A program made the position numbers and the translations under genes. Below, in pieces: positions 16,472 through 24,580 of a stretch of DNA of 52,769 nucleotides (position 1 is its first letter; each line of letters begins with the position of its first letter). This DNA comes from BP-133 sp040756995 (GTDB lineage: Bacteria; Actinomycetota; Acidimicrobiia; IMCC26256; BP-133): contig JBFLYK010000043.1 in the NCBI GenBank assembly GCA_040756995.1, positions 1 through 52,769 on the forward strand, written 5' to 3'. The notes below the pieces were generated by a model. It ran no database searches. It saw nothing but the letters and a program-made list of their open reading frames with translations, and was not told the DNA's origin.

Positions 16472-16869
16472 TGCTTGAGCAACTCCTCGACCCGGTCCAG
16501 CAGCTCCATCGAGCTGAACGGCTTCGTCAGGTAGCCCCGGGCGCCGGCCTCGAGAGAGGCCACCTCGGTGGTGACGTCGCCCAGGGCCGTCAGCATCAGC
16601 ACCTTGGTCGACTTGTGGTCCAGCCGGCGGCACACCTCCACGCCGTCGAGGCCGGGCATCATGACGTCGAGGATCACGACGCTGGGCCGCTCCGCGGCGG
16701 CCATCTCCAGGCCCTGCTGGCCGTCGTGAGCCTCGATCACCCGGAACCCGTCCGCCTCGAGGACCGCCCGGACCACCCGCCGCAGTACCGCGTCATCATC
16801 GACGACGAGGACGGTGCGGTCGTCCGCGTCGGCCTCCACGCCCGTCGCCTCTGGCGACGTATCCATCAC
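16468..16869 (-). CDS. Response-regulator receiver protein
   Basis: 133-aa CheY-like receiver: acidic pocket VDDD, phosphorylation Asp in VVILDVMMPGLDG, conserved LTAL switch and TKPF lysine. There is no output domain; the HD-GYP protein translated from the overlapping next gene is the probable effector. Starts GTG 16869 or ATG 16866, both overlapping the stop of the RsiG-like gene. The cognate histidine kinase is not in the window. Confidence 0.92.
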   Translation of the reverse strand: MMDTSPEATGVEADADDRTVLVVDDDAVLRRVVRAVLEADGFRVIEAHDGQQGLEMAAAERPSVVILDVMMPGLDGVEVCRRLDHKSTKVLMLTALGDVTTEVASLEAGARGYLTKPFSSMELLDRVEELLKQ

Positions 16870-17378
16870 GACCGGGCCGCCTGGATCCGTTCTGCGAGTT
16901 CGATTTCGAGGGCGTGGAGAACGTCGTGGAGCGCCCGCCGCTTGGCCGACACGTCCCGCTCCAGGGCGGAGAGCTGCTCCCGGGCGTCAGCCAGTTCGGC
17001 GTCGCTCAGATCGGGCAGCCGGACGAGCGTCGAGTCGCCCACCAGCGGCTCCAGCCCCCGGGTCCACTCGATGTCGGGCGACGGCGCCATCCGCTGCGGC
17101 AGGTGGGCCTGCGACGGCGCCGGGCGCGGGCCCTCGTCGGCCAGGATCTTGGACAGGCTGGCGATCAGTTCCTCCAGCGACCCGCCGTTGGCCCGCCGAT
17201 CCCGCTCGGCGTCGAGGATGTCGATCCGGGCCTGGGCCAGGCGCCGGACGAACGACACCTCGGTCTCGAGCTCGGTGCACTCGGCCTTCATGGCCGACAC
17301 CTCGTCGACGGGGCGGTCGGCGAGCCCCTCGAGGTAGCTCGGGTCGAGGACGCGATCGAGGCGGCGTTGCTCCGGCAT
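16866..17378 (-). CDS. RsiG-like cyclic di-GMP-binding anti-sigma factor
   Basis: 170-aa protein of two helical parts joined by a Pro-rich loop. Residues 38-53 read ETEVSFVRRLAQARID, an exact match to E(X)3S(X)2R(X)3Q(X)3D, the cyclic di-GMP signature of Streptomyces RsiG, which holds the sigma factor WhiG when loaded with the dinucleotide. The second helix has E140, S144 and R147 in the same spacing, but H151 and H155 replace Gln and Asp. LDPSYLEGL and LPQRMAP also recall RsiG homologues. It heads an operon with a receiver and an HD-GYP phosphodiesterase. The sigma partner is not in the window. Family call is from motif memory, not a search. Confidence 0.8.
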   Translation of the reverse strand: MPEQRRLDRVLDPSYLEGLADRPVDEVSAMKAECTELETEVSFVRRLAQARIDILDAERDRRANGGSLEELIASLSKILADEGPRPAPSQAHLPQRMAPSPDIEWTRGLEPLVGDSTLVRLPDLSDAELADAREQLSALERDVSAKRRALHDVLHALEIELAERIQAARS

Positions 17379-17436
17379 GTCACTCCATGGGTGCTGGGAA
17401 TCGCAGGTTCCCAGGCTACCTCCGGATCGAGCGCCG

Positions 17437-18438
17437 TCAGCAGTGCGCTTTGATCAGGGGGTACGGGTTGACCGCCCGTCCACCGTTCGGGTGGAACTCG
17501 AAGTGGGTGTGCGGCGTGCCGGCATTGCCGGTGTTGCCCGTAAGGCCGATCACCTCACCTCGGGCGACGCGCCGGTCGGGCCCCACGACCTGCGACAGAT
17601 GGGCGTAGTAGTAGGTGTGGCCGTCGTCGCCGTGGAGGTAGATCGACAGCCCGCCGAGCCCGGAACGGTGCATTTCGATCGAGCCGGACACCACAGCCAC
17701 GTTCGGTGTGCCGTGGGCGTTCATGAGGTCGGTGCCTTGATGACGGCGGCCGCCCGACCGCGGCGCACCCCAGGTGTCGCTGAACGTCATCGGACCCCGA
17801 ATGGGACAGATGAAGTCAGTCACCACCGGAATCGGACCCGTCACCACCGTGTGGGGCGCCCGCTGATCCCGGCTGGCCCGCACGACCAGCCGCTGTCGGA
17901 GCGACGCGTCCCGTCGGGCCATGGAGGCCAGGGCCATCTCCACGTTCCGGCGCTCCTCCCGGAGCTGGTCGGTCGCCTGCTGCTGCTCGGCCCGCCGGAC
18001 ATGGAGCTCCTCCCGGCGCTTGGCCATCTCGCGGGCGGCGTCGGCGATCAGCCGGATGGCGGCGTAGTCCCGGCCGCTGGCCCCCGAGGCCAGCTTCGCC
18101 GCCCGGCCCGACTCGACCAGATCATCACCGGAGGCGAACCCCGAGAAGGCGGCCAGCCCCCGGTCGCTGGTGTAGAGGGCCACGGCCCGGCGGGTGACGT
18201 TGGCCCGCAGCGGAGCCATCCTCGTCTCGGCGTCCCCGATCCGGCGCTCGAGCCGGGCGATCTCGTCGGCCAGCTTGCCGAGCTGAGCGACGGCGCGGTC
18301 ATGGCGGACGGCCGCCGCGTCGGCCCGGCGCTGGAGGTCGTCGCGGCTGGGCCGGTCACCGCGCCGGGCGGCGCCGGCCGGTGAGGCCAACCCGATGCAG
18401 AGCCCGGTCACGAGCACGGTGCGGAGAAGAGCGCGCAT
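17437..18438 (-). CDS. Secreted M23 (LytM) peptidase with coiled coil
   Basis: 333-aa cell-wall hydrolase type. Signal peptide at 1-24, a long coiled coil at about 30-185, and a C-terminal M23 domain with zinc ligands H233 and D237 (HQGTD), H280 (YYAH) and H310/H312 (PHTHFEF). The architecture resembles EnvC/NlpD-like activators, but the catalytic ligands are kept, so it may cleave peptidoglycan cross-links itself. I chose ATG 18438 because it begins the signal peptide; the frame is open to 18669. It lies 58 bp upstream of the RsiG-like operon on the same strand. Confidence 0.88.
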   Translation of the reverse strand: MRALLRTVLVTGLCIGLASPAGAARRGDRPSRDDLQRRADAAAVRHDRAVAQLGKLADEIARLERRIGDAETRMAPLRANVTRRAVALYTSDRGLAAFSGFASGDDLVESGRAAKLASGASGRDYAAIRLIADAAREMAKRREELHVRRAEQQQATDQLREERRNVEMALASMARRDASLRQRLVVRASRDQRAPHTVVTGPIPVVTDFICPIRGPMTFSDTWGAPRSGGRRHQGTDLMNAHGTPNVAVVSGSIEMHRSGLGGLSIYLHGDDGHTYYYAHLSQVVGPDRRVARGEVIGLTGNTGNAGTPHTHFEFHPNGGRAVNPYPLIKAHC

Positions 18439-18535
18439 AAGAGGAACAGCCACCCCCCGGCGGCTCGCCCGGGACGCTAGGACGCCGCCGGAAACCCAGC
18501 AACTTCCACCGACGGAGCGCGCGAGCCGTCCGGCG

Positions 18536-18877
18536 CTACCAACGCGTGCCGGGCCGGAGGCGGCCCCGGCGGGACTCCGGGTGGTAGCGGTAGACGACCC
18601 GGCCCCGGAGAGCGGCCGGGCGCACCGGGCCGAAGTGCCGGCTGTCGGTGCTGGCCGCCTCGTTGTCACCCCGCACGACCACTCCCCCGCCCTCGAATCC
18701 CACCACCCGCTTGATCATCGTCCGCTGCCCGTCGCGGGGATCGACCAGGGCGACCAGATCGCCGACCCGGACCGCCGGGCGAAACGGTCCGATACCGCGC
18801 ACGACCAGCACATGGTCGCCCGGCAGCAGGGTCGGCACCATGCTCTGGCCGGTGACCCGCAGGCGGGCGAAGGGCAA
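18536..18877 (-). CDS. sodX: Nickel superoxide dismutase maturation protease (S26)
   Basis: 113-aa signal-peptidase-like serine protease. The catalytic pair is S12 (GQSMVPTLLPGD) and K56 (TMIKRVVG). It is divergent from sodN, and such pairs process the SodN propeptide to expose the nickel-binding His. The start is TTG 18877; no ATG or GTG lies in frame upstream, so the true initiation codon is uncertain. Confidence 0.87.
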   Translation of the reverse strand: MPFARLRVTGQSMVPTLLPGDHVLVVRGIGPFRPAVRVGDLVALVDPRDGQRTMIKRVVGFEGGGVVVRGDNEAASTDSRHFGPVRPAALRGRVVYRYHPESRRGRLRPGTRW

Positions 18878-18942
18878 GTGGTTCGCCCCGATCAGGGCCG
18901 GGTACGCTCCGCCGAAGAATTGATCCCTGAAAGGACGCCAGC

Positions 18943-19365
18943 ATGCCTTTCTTTTCTCGCCTTCTCGCCGCGGCCGACCGCATCAGTCCTCCGGCCCTCG
19001 CCCACGCCCACTGCGACCTCCCCTGCGGCGTCTACGACCCGGCCCAGGCCCGGATCGAGGCGGAATCCGTCAAGGCGATCCAGGAGAAGTACCAGGGTAG
19101 TGACGACCCTGTGTTCCGGGACCGCTGCATCCTGATCAAGGAGGAGCGGGCCGACCTGGTCAAGCACCACCTCTGGGTGCTGTGGACCGACTACTTCAAG
19201 CCGCCGCACCTCGAGAAGTACCCCGAGCTTCACGATCTGTTCTGGCGGGCCACCAAGGCCGCCGGCGAAGCGAAGAAGTCGGAGGACCCGGCGCAGGGCG
19301 AGCAGCTGCTCGGCCTCATCGGCGAGATCGACAAGATCTTCTGGGAGACGAAGCAGGCCAGCTAG
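18943..19365 (+). CDS. sodN: Nickel superoxide dismutase
   Basis: 140-aa precursor. The nickel hook HCDLPCGVYDP begins at H23; C24 and C28 are the thiolate ligands. The 22 residues before it form the propeptide removed by SodX (cut after AHA). The rest is the four-helix bundle, for example LVKHHLWVLWTDYFKP. ATG start with AAAGGA 8 bases upstream. Nickel dependence implies nickel import elsewhere in the genome. Its stop overlaps the convergent moaD-like gene by four bases. Confidence 0.95.
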   Translation: MPFFSRLLAAADRISPPALAHAHCDLPCGVYDPAQARIEAESVKAIQEKYQGSDDPVFRDRCILIKEERADLVKHHLWVLWTDYFKPPHLEKYPELHDLFWRATKAAGEAKKSEDPAQGEQLLGLIGEIDKIFWETKQAS

Positions 19366-19604
19366 CCGCCGCTGACCGGCGGCAGCACGGCGACTTCATC
19401 CTTCGGGCCCACCGGCGTGTCCAACCCGCCGGTGGGCTCGTTGCCGTTCACCCACACGCGGCTGCGGTCGAGGACGGCGGCGAACTCGGGGCCGTAGGCC
19501 TCGCGGGCCCGGTCGAGCAGCTCACCGAGCGTCGCGGCGTCGATCTCGTCGTTGCTGCGCCCGGCCGCCTCCCGGGCGCGGGCGAAGAGAACGAGCCGGC
19601 TCAC
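19362..19604 (-). CDS. MoaD/ThiS-family sulfur carrier protein
   Basis: 80-aa ubiquitin-fold protein ending in GG, the C-terminal signature needed for adenylation and thiocarboxylation. VWVNGNEP and DEVAVLPPVSGG match molybdopterin-synthase small subunits. GTG start overlaps the upstream stop (GTGA). No moaE or other molybdopterin gene is nearby, so the assigned pathway is uncertain. Confidence 0.85.
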   Translation of the reverse strand: MSRLVLFARAREAAGRSNDEIDAATLGELLDRAREAYGPEFAAVLDRSRVWVNGNEPTGGLDTPVGPKDEVAVLPPVSGG

Positions 19605-20443
19605 TTCCTCAACTCCGCCAGCCCGTCCTTCACCACTGCCTGGCCGTCGGCGTTGACGGCCTCGAAGCCGTACCTACCGTCGCCCGTGTCGTAGATCCGC
19701 ACCGAGATCTCCTGCCCGGGCAGCACGGGGCGGGAGAACTTCACCGCCAGGCGGGCGAGGCGCGTCGGGTCGCCGCCGGCCACCGACTCAATCACCGCCC
19801 GTCCGCAGAAGGCCATGGTGCACAGGCCGTGGATGATAATCCCGGGCAGTCCGACGGCCCGGGCGGCCTCGTCGTCGAGGTGGATCCGGACGGGGTCGCC
19901 GGACGCCTCGGCGTAGCGGAACGTCTGGTCGTCGTCGAAGCGGTAACTGACCTCGGCCAGGGGCGCCGTCGCCTTGGTGGCGGCCGAGAGCTTGTGCTCG
20001 GGCGCGGGCTCGCCGCCGCTGTCTCCCCCGAAGGCGCCCCGGAAGAAGAGCGTGACGAACTGTTCGTTGACCGGCGCGCCGCGGTCGTCGACCGTCTCCG
20101 TGCGGACGGCGACGGTGGCGCCGACCCCCCGGACGGCGACGTAGACCGGCACCGCCTTCGACCGCAGGACGTCGCCGGGAGCGATGGGCCGGAAGAACCG
20201 CATGTCCTGCTCGGAGTGCACCACGTGCTCGAACGCCTCGGGGGGCGTGACGAGCCCGGCGGCGGTGGTCATGACGTCCCAAACCGGGACGATGGCGAAC
20301 ACCGGCGGCGCCAGCTCACCGGCGACGTGCCGTTCGTTGGTGTCGTTGGTCGCCGCGGCGTAGGCCACGGTGCGGGCGGCGTCGACCTTGAACTCCCGCT
20401 CCTCGGTGAACCGGCCGAGGGCGCTCGTGTCGAAACCGGTCAT
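19601..20443 (-). CDS. MaoC-like hydratase with fused N-terminal hotdog domain
   Basis: 280-aa double-hotdog protein. The first half resembles the N-terminal MaoC/FAS1-like dehydratase domain (FRPIAPGDVL), and the second has the hydratase-2 signature YAEASGDPVRIHLDD ... LPGIIIHGLCTMAF with catalytic Asp and His. Such fusions hydrate enoyl-thioesters, as in HadAB-like or peroxisomal-type hydratases. ATG start overlaps the dksA-like stop (ATGA), so it is coupled to that gene and to moaD. Confidence 0.85.
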   Translation of the reverse strand: MTGFDTSALGRFTEEREFKVDAARTVAYAAATNDTNERHVAGELAPPVFAIVPVWDVMTTAAGLVTPPEAFEHVVHSEQDMRFFRPIAPGDVLRSKAVPVYVAVRGVGATVAVRTETVDDRGAPVNEQFVTLFFRGAFGGDSGGEPAPEHKLSAATKATAPLAEVSYRFDDDQTFRYAEASGDPVRIHLDDEAARAVGLPGIIIHGLCTMAFCGRAVIESVAGGDPTRLARLAVKFSRPVLPGQEISVRIYDTGDGRYGFEAVNADGQAVVKDGLAELRK

Positions 20444-20799
20444 CGAGCTCCGGCGTGTTGGAAGCAGGTGCGGGTACCGGGCATGGCTTCCAGCCGGTCC
20501 GGCTCGATCTCCTTGCCGCACACCTCGCAGATGCCGTACGTGCCGTCGTCGATCTTGCGCAGGGCGGCGTCGAGGTCGCCGATCTCGGCCTCGAGCTGCT
20601 CCAGGAGGGAGAAGTCCTTTTCCCGCTCGAAGGTCTCGGTGCCGATGTCGCCCTGGTGCTGGTCGAGCGCCGACAGCTCTGAGATGCTGCCGGTCTCGCT
20701 GTCGGTGCCGATGCCCGCCTCGGACACCCGCTCCCGGACGAGCCCTTCGAGCCGCTGGCGCTCGCTCACGATCAACTCACGTGCACGTTCCGCATCCAT
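20440..20799 (-). CDS. DksA/TraR-type zinc-finger protein
   Basis: 119-aa protein with an N-terminal helical hairpin rich in Glu and a C-terminal finger: YGICEVCGKEI and RTCFQH. The usual fourth Cys is replaced by His, giving C-x2-C plus C-x2-H. Actinobacterial members are RNA-polymerase-binding or of unknown role. ATG start; overlaps the hydratase start. Confidence 0.85.
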   Translation of the reverse strand: MDAERARELIVSERQRLEGLVRERVSEAGIGTDSETGSISELSALDQHQGDIGTETFEREKDFSLLEQLEAEIGDLDAALRKIDDGTYGICEVCGKEIEPDRLEAMPGTRTCFQHAGAR

Positions 20800-20832
20800 G
20801 GGCGGAGGGTACCCCGCCCGGCGGGCGGCCAG

Positions 20833-21210
20833 TCACGCCGTGGGCGTGTCCCGCAGCGCCTCCTTCCACGTCCGGAATCGGGAGTGGACGACGCCGTCGG
20901 GGCCCTCCCCCGTCCCGGTGCCGTCGGGGAAGAGCCGGAACGTGAACCGCCGGCCGAGGTCGTCGGCCGCCAGCGCCATGTAGCGCGAGTCGCCCTTGTT
21001 GGGCGGCCCGGCCCGCCACAGCAGCCATCCGCCGATCCGCCGCTTGTAGATGACGACCGGGGCGCCGATGTCGGCGCCGAGGTCGAGCAGCGCCTGCGGG
21101 GCTTCGATCCAGCGGTCGGCCGGGATCGTCCGGTCGCGCTGGGGCAGTTCGGGCAGGTCCTCGGTGTGGTGATCGATGTCGACCAGCGGCCGGTCCTCCG
21201 GAACGCTCAT
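20833..21210 (-). CDS. Hypothetical protein, 125 aa
   Basis: Soluble protein I do not recognise. It has an acidic N-terminus, a central RWIEAPQALLDLGADIGAP helix and a basic/aromatic strand (YKRRIGGWLLWRAGPP) followed by MALAADDLGRRFTFRLFP. I set the start at ATG 21210, close to purE, which is divergent; the frame is open further upstream only as antisense of purE. It lies 33 bp upstream of the dksA-like gene. Confidence 0.65.
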   Translation of the reverse strand: MSVPEDRPLVDIDHHTEDLPELPQRDRTIPADRWIEAPQALLDLGADIGAPVVIYKRRIGGWLLWRAGPPNKGDSRYMALAADDLGRRFTFRLFPDGTGTGEGPDGVVHSRFRTWKEALRDTPTA

Positions 21211-21241
21211 CCGGGAATCGTTGCAGATAAGGTCAGGGGCC

Positions 21242-21733
21242 ATGCCGACTGTGGGAATCGTGATGGGGAGCGCCACCGACCTGGACGTCATGCGTCCCGC
21301 CGCCGAGGCGCTCGATGAATTCGGGATCAGCCGGGAGGTCCGGGTCATCTCGGCCCACCGGGCCCCGGCCGACGCCGCCCGGTACGCCGAGGAGGCCGCC
21401 GGTCGCGGGCTGCGGGTCATCATCGCCGGAGCCGGCGGAGCGGCCCACCTGCCCGGGGTGCTGGCCGCCTCGACGTCCCTGCCGGTGATCGGGGTGCCGG
21501 TCCCGATCAAGGTGCTGGACGGGCTCGACTCGCTGCTGTCGATCGTGCAGATGCCGGCCGGCATTCCGGTGGCGACCGTGTCGATCGGCGGTGCCCGCAA
21601 CGCCGGGCTCCTGGCCGTGCGGCTGCTGGCCGCCTCCGATCCGGCGCTGCGGGAACGGATGGACGCCTTCCGGGCCTCGCTCACGGAGAAGAACCGGGAA
21701 GCCGACGCCAAAGCGCAGGCCGAATTCGGCTAG
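21242..21733 (+). CDS. purE: N5-carboxyaminoimidazole ribonucleotide mutase
   Basis: 163-aa class I PurE for purine synthesis. GIVMGSATDLDVM is the substrate loop, SAHRAP (37-42) carries the catalytic His, and AGAGGAAHLPGVLAA follows. Class I PurE usually reads GSxSD; here GSATD. ATG 21242 with AGGGGCC just upstream. No purK is adjacent. Confidence 0.94.
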   Translation: MPTVGIVMGSATDLDVMRPAAEALDEFGISREVRVISAHRAPADAARYAEEAAGRGLRVIIAGAGGAAHLPGVLAASTSLPVIGVPVPIKVLDGLDSLLSIVQMPAGIPVATVSIGGARNAGLLAVRLLAASDPALRERMDAFRASLTEKNREADAKAQAEFG

Positions 21734-22521
21734 TTGGAGCGGGCCCGGAGCGCCTTCGCTTCGGCCGCCACCGTGGCCGCCTCCTCGGCCGGGAGCTCGG
21801 CGGCGACCCGGTCGAGTTCGGCCGCGCCGGCGCCGAACCGGCCGAGAGAACCGAGGGCCCGGGCGAGACCGAGCCGTTCGGCGACCGGCAGCCCCGGGAT
21901 CGTGAGGCGGAGCTCCAGGACCCAGGCCGCCGACCGGAGCTCGGCGGGCAGGAAGATCCCCTGAAGGTTGAGCAGCATGCGGGTGAGAATCGCCCGGGCC
22001 CCGACCGGGGCCAGGTAGGACTCGTCCCAGCCCGTCCCGCCGAGGGAGGTGAAGATCGCCCGGCAGCCGGCGACGTCCAGCCGCCGGCCACCGCCGAACG
22101 GGTCGAGGAAGGTCGTGGGATCGGCCCGGTGGCGGACGAGGAAATGGCCCGGCATCCCGATCCCGTCGAGCGCCACACCGATACGCCGGCCGACCTCCAT
22201 GGTGAGAACCGACAGTGTGATCGGGATCCCGACCCGCCGGCGCAGGACCTGATCGAGATAGGAGTTGTCCGGGTCCTGGTACTCCTCCGTGTTGCCGCGG
22301 AAGCCGAGTTCGTCGAAGAGATGGTGGGTCAGCCCGTCGAGGGACGGCTCCTTGCAGCCGGCGGCCAGCTCGTCGAGCCGGCCGAGTTCGGCCGCGACGT
22401 CGAGTTCCGGCCGGGCGCTGGCGGCGATGAGGAGCGCCGCCTCGTCGAGTGGGATCTCATCGTCGGGGCGCGCCACGAGCGCCGCGAAGCGGGCCCGGGT
22501 CTGCTCCTCCCCCGAGGCCAC
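21730..22521 (-). CDS. SirB1-family transglutaminase-like protein
   Basis: 263-aa protein. The SirB1/transglutaminase-like core contains FRGNTEEYQDPDNSYLDQ, RRVGIPITLSVL and GIGMPGHFLVRH, with the His and Asp (TTFLDPFGG) of the family but no clear catalytic Cys. A C-terminal tetratricopeptide-like helical part follows. GTG overlaps the reductase stop by one base. Function is not established. Confidence 0.85.
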   Translation of the reverse strand: MASGEEQTRARFAALVARPDDEIPLDEAALLIAASARPELDVAAELGRLDELAAGCKEPSLDGLTHHLFDELGFRGNTEEYQDPDNSYLDQVLRRRVGIPITLSVLTMEVGRRIGVALDGIGMPGHFLVRHRADPTTFLDPFGGGRRLDVAGCRAIFTSLGGTGWDESYLAPVGARAILTRMLLNLQGIFLPAELRSAAWVLELRLTIPGLPVAERLGLARALGSLGRFGAGAAELDRVAAELPAEEAATVAAEAKALRARSN

Positions 22522-23741
22522 TAGGACGCCTGGGCGTGGGCGATCGCGTCCTCGAAGCTCGTCTTGGCGGCCAGCAGCTTGCGGTAGGCCATGAGCAACC
22601 GGGGACGGTTAAAGGCCAGCGCCCCCATGAGCCGCCCGTCCCGCCCGAACAGAGCGACGAAGCGCCGCTCCTCGACCGAACCGTCGACGATCCGCACTTC
22701 GTCGGTCGGGCAGCACCGGCCGAGGAACTGGATCTTGGTGTCGTACTGGTCGGACCAGAAGTACGGCACCGGCGCGAAGTCGACCGCCTCGCCCGGCGCG
22801 GCCAGGAGACGCCTGGCCGCCGCCGCTCCCTGTTCGACGGCGTTGCTCCAGTGCTCGACCCGCATGGTCTCGCCGAAGAGGTTGTTGGGCCAGCGGGCGA
22901 TGTCGCCCGCCGCCACGACCCCGGGCGCGGAGGTGGCGCATGTCGAGTCGCAGACCACGCCGTTGTCCAGCGTCAGCCCCGACGACTCCAGCCAGGTGGT
23001 CTCGGGCACGACCCCGATACCGACAACGACGACATCGGCCTCGACCACCGAGCCGTCACCGAGACGGACGCCGGTCACCCGGTCATCGCCCTCGAAGCCG
23101 GCCACGGTGACGCCGCAGCGGAGATCGACACCCTGGTCGAGATGGAGAGCGGCACAGGCGGCGCCCAGCTCGGCCGGGAAGGCCCGGGCCAGCGGCGCGG
23201 GCAGGGCCTCCAGCACCGTGACGTCGACGCCGCGGACGCGGGCCGAGGCCGCCACTTCGGCGCCGATGAAGCCGGCTCCGACGACGCACAGCCGCGATGC
23301 CCCTTCGAGTTCCGCCCGGAGGGCGAGGCATTCGTCGAGCGTGCGGAGTACGTGGACGCCGGCCAGTTCCTGCGAGCCGGGCAGCCAGCGGGGGGTGGCG
23401 CCGGTGGCGATGACGAGCCCGTCGTAGGTCAGCGGCTCGCCGTCGTCGAGCGTGACGGTGCGGGTGCCCGGATCGAGCGCCACCGCCCGGCGGCCGAGAT
23501 GCCAGGTGACCCCGAGCCCGTCGTACTGGCCCTGGTCGCGCAGCATCGCCTTGTCGGGCTCCCACTGGCCCTGGAGCACCTGCTTCGACAGCGGCGGCCG
23601 GTCGTAGGGCAGCGCCGGCTCGGCGCCGACGGCGATCAGCTCACCCTCGAACCCCTCCTGGCGCAGCGTCTCGAGCGCCGACAGGCCGGCGAGGGACGCG
23701 CCGACGACGACCACCCGGCCCGGTCTGGTGGATACGGCCAC
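22521..23741 (-). CDS. FAD-dependent NAD(P)H ferredoxin reductase
   Basis: 406-aa flavoprotein of the rubredoxin/ferredoxin reductase type. The FAD Rossmann motif is VVVGASLAGLSALETLR, the NAD motif VVGAGFIGAEVAASA, and the second FAD motif APGVVAAGDIARW. PYDRPPLSK is typical of P450-type reductases. It follows the [3Fe-4S] ferredoxin by two bases, so together they form an electron-transfer pair for an oxygenase not present here. GTG start. Confidence 0.9.
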   Translation of the reverse strand: MAVSTRPGRVVVVGASLAGLSALETLRQEGFEGELIAVGAEPALPYDRPPLSKQVLQGQWEPDKAMLRDQGQYDGLGVTWHLGRRAVALDPGTRTVTLDDGEPLTYDGLVIATGATPRWLPGSQELAGVHVLRTLDECLALRAELEGASRLCVVGAGFIGAEVAASARVRGVDVTVLEALPAPLARAFPAELGAACAALHLDQGVDLRCGVTVAGFEGDDRVTGVRLGDGSVVEADVVVVGIGVVPETTWLESSGLTLDNGVVCDSTCATSAPGVVAAGDIARWPNNLFGETMRVEHWSNAVEQGAAAARRLLAAPGEAVDFAPVPYFWSDQYDTKIQFLGRCCPTDEVRIVDGSVEERRFVALFGRDGRLMGALAFNRPRLLMAYRKLLAAKTSFEDAIAHAQAS

Positions 23742-23743
23742 GC

Positions 23744-23938
23744 TCAGTCCTCGGCGATCGAGATGGCCTGGGTGGGGCAGCGCCGCACCGCCTCCTCGAG
23801 CTTGGGTCGGAGGGCGTCGGGGGGTTTCTCGTCAAGGATGTAGAGGAAGTTGTCGTCCCGTACCTCGAAGATCTCCGGTGCCACGTCCATGCACACGGCA
23901 TTGCTCTGACACCGGTCGAAGTCGACCACGACGCGCAT
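23744..23938 (-). CDS. [3Fe-4S] ferredoxin
   Basis: 64-aa ferredoxin with three cluster cysteines, C10, C16 and C54; the usual fourth position of a 4Fe site is not Cys. This is the P450-partner type. ATG 23938 follows GGAGG at about 7 bases. It is the first gene of the ferredoxin-reductase pair. Confidence 0.9.
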   Translation of the reverse strand: MRVVVDFDRCQSNAVCMDVAPEIFEVRDDNFLYILDEKPPDALRPKLEEAVRRCPTQAISIAED

Positions 23939-24029
23939 GTTTCCAACCTCCGGGCTCGCCTCGGGGTGGGCTAACGGTACCGCTAGACCTCACCCAGAGG
24001 CTGAGCCGGAGTGGATTGGCGGCGGCCGA

Positions 24030-24227
24030 CTACCAGCCGCCGAAGTTGTTCAGGATGTTCAGGATCGAGACGCCGTTGAGGGAGTGGTTGGCGGTGATCA
24101 GGCACACGTTCTTGCGACGACGGCGGCCGTGGCCGCCGTAGCCGCGGTAGCCGTAATGGCCCAGCTCGGGCATCCCGGCCAGTGACTGCAGGGCAGGCGC
24201 GTCCATACCAATTGTCAACTCGTACAT
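24030..24227 (-). CDS. Small peptide with basic middle and Cys-containing tail
   Basis: 65-aa product from ATG 24227, which has AAGGAG at 9 bases; ATG 24236 is too close to that site. An N-terminal acidic/hydrophobic part is followed by a Gly/Tyr stretch, RRRRK at 35-39 and a 26-residue tail with one Cys, Ser/Thr and a final GGW. GC content is clearly lower than neighbours. It is the last gene after the HTH and kinase-like genes. The layout (leader, basic junction, short tail) recalls a RiPP precursor, but no known family is recognised and no cyclase is nearby. Confidence 0.55.
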   Translation of the reverse strand: MYELTIGMDAPALQSLAGMPELGHYGYRGYGGHGRRRRKNVCLITANHSLNGVSILNILNNFGGW

Positions 24228-24258
24228 ATTCTTCATCTCCTTAGGATCGTTGGCTTGT

Positions 24259-24534
24259 TCAGGCAGCTACGGCCGTACGGCGCGGCCGGCCCGGACGGGG
24301 CCGGTCAGCGAGGCCGGCCATCCCGAGGGCGGCATAGCGCTTGCGCCACATGCCGACCTGGTTCTGATTGAGGCCGACCAGCATGGCGATCTGCCGGTTC
24401 GGCACACCATCAGCGGCCAGGAGCACGATGCGGGCCCGCTGCGCCACCCGGCGCGACACGTGCTCGCCCTGTGCCCTCCGCTCCAACTCCCGACGCTCCT
24501 CATTCGTGATGCGCAGCGCTGGAACCATTCGCAT
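24259..24534 (-). CDS. IS630-type helix-turn-helix protein without catalytic domain
   Basis: 91-aa protein matching only the N-terminal HTH of IS630 transposases: RARIVLLAADGVPNRQIAML, then VGMWRKRYAALGMAGL and PRPGRPRR. The DDE catalytic domain is absent and there are no flanking inverted repeats. ATG 24534 with TGGGGA 7 bases upstream. It is either a domesticated regulator or a remnant of an insertion sequence. It sits 46 bp after the kinase-like gene and 22-31 bp before the peptide. Confidence 0.65.
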   Translation of the reverse strand: MRMVPALRITNEERRELERRAQGEHVSRRVAQRARIVLLAADGVPNRQIAMLVGLNQNQVGMWRKRYAALGMAGLADRPRPGRPRRTAVAA

Positions 24535-24580
24535 GTCTGTTCCCCAGCCTTTCGGAATCCCCAGTTTCCCCAACCCTCAG

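Noticed and set aside
22449..23843. Long + strand frame opposite the ferredoxin reductase
   Set aside because: Shadow of the well-supported reductase and SirB1 genes.
24259..24534. IS630 insertion sequence
   Set aside because: Only the HTH part is present; no DDE domain, no terminal inverted repeats or target duplication seen.
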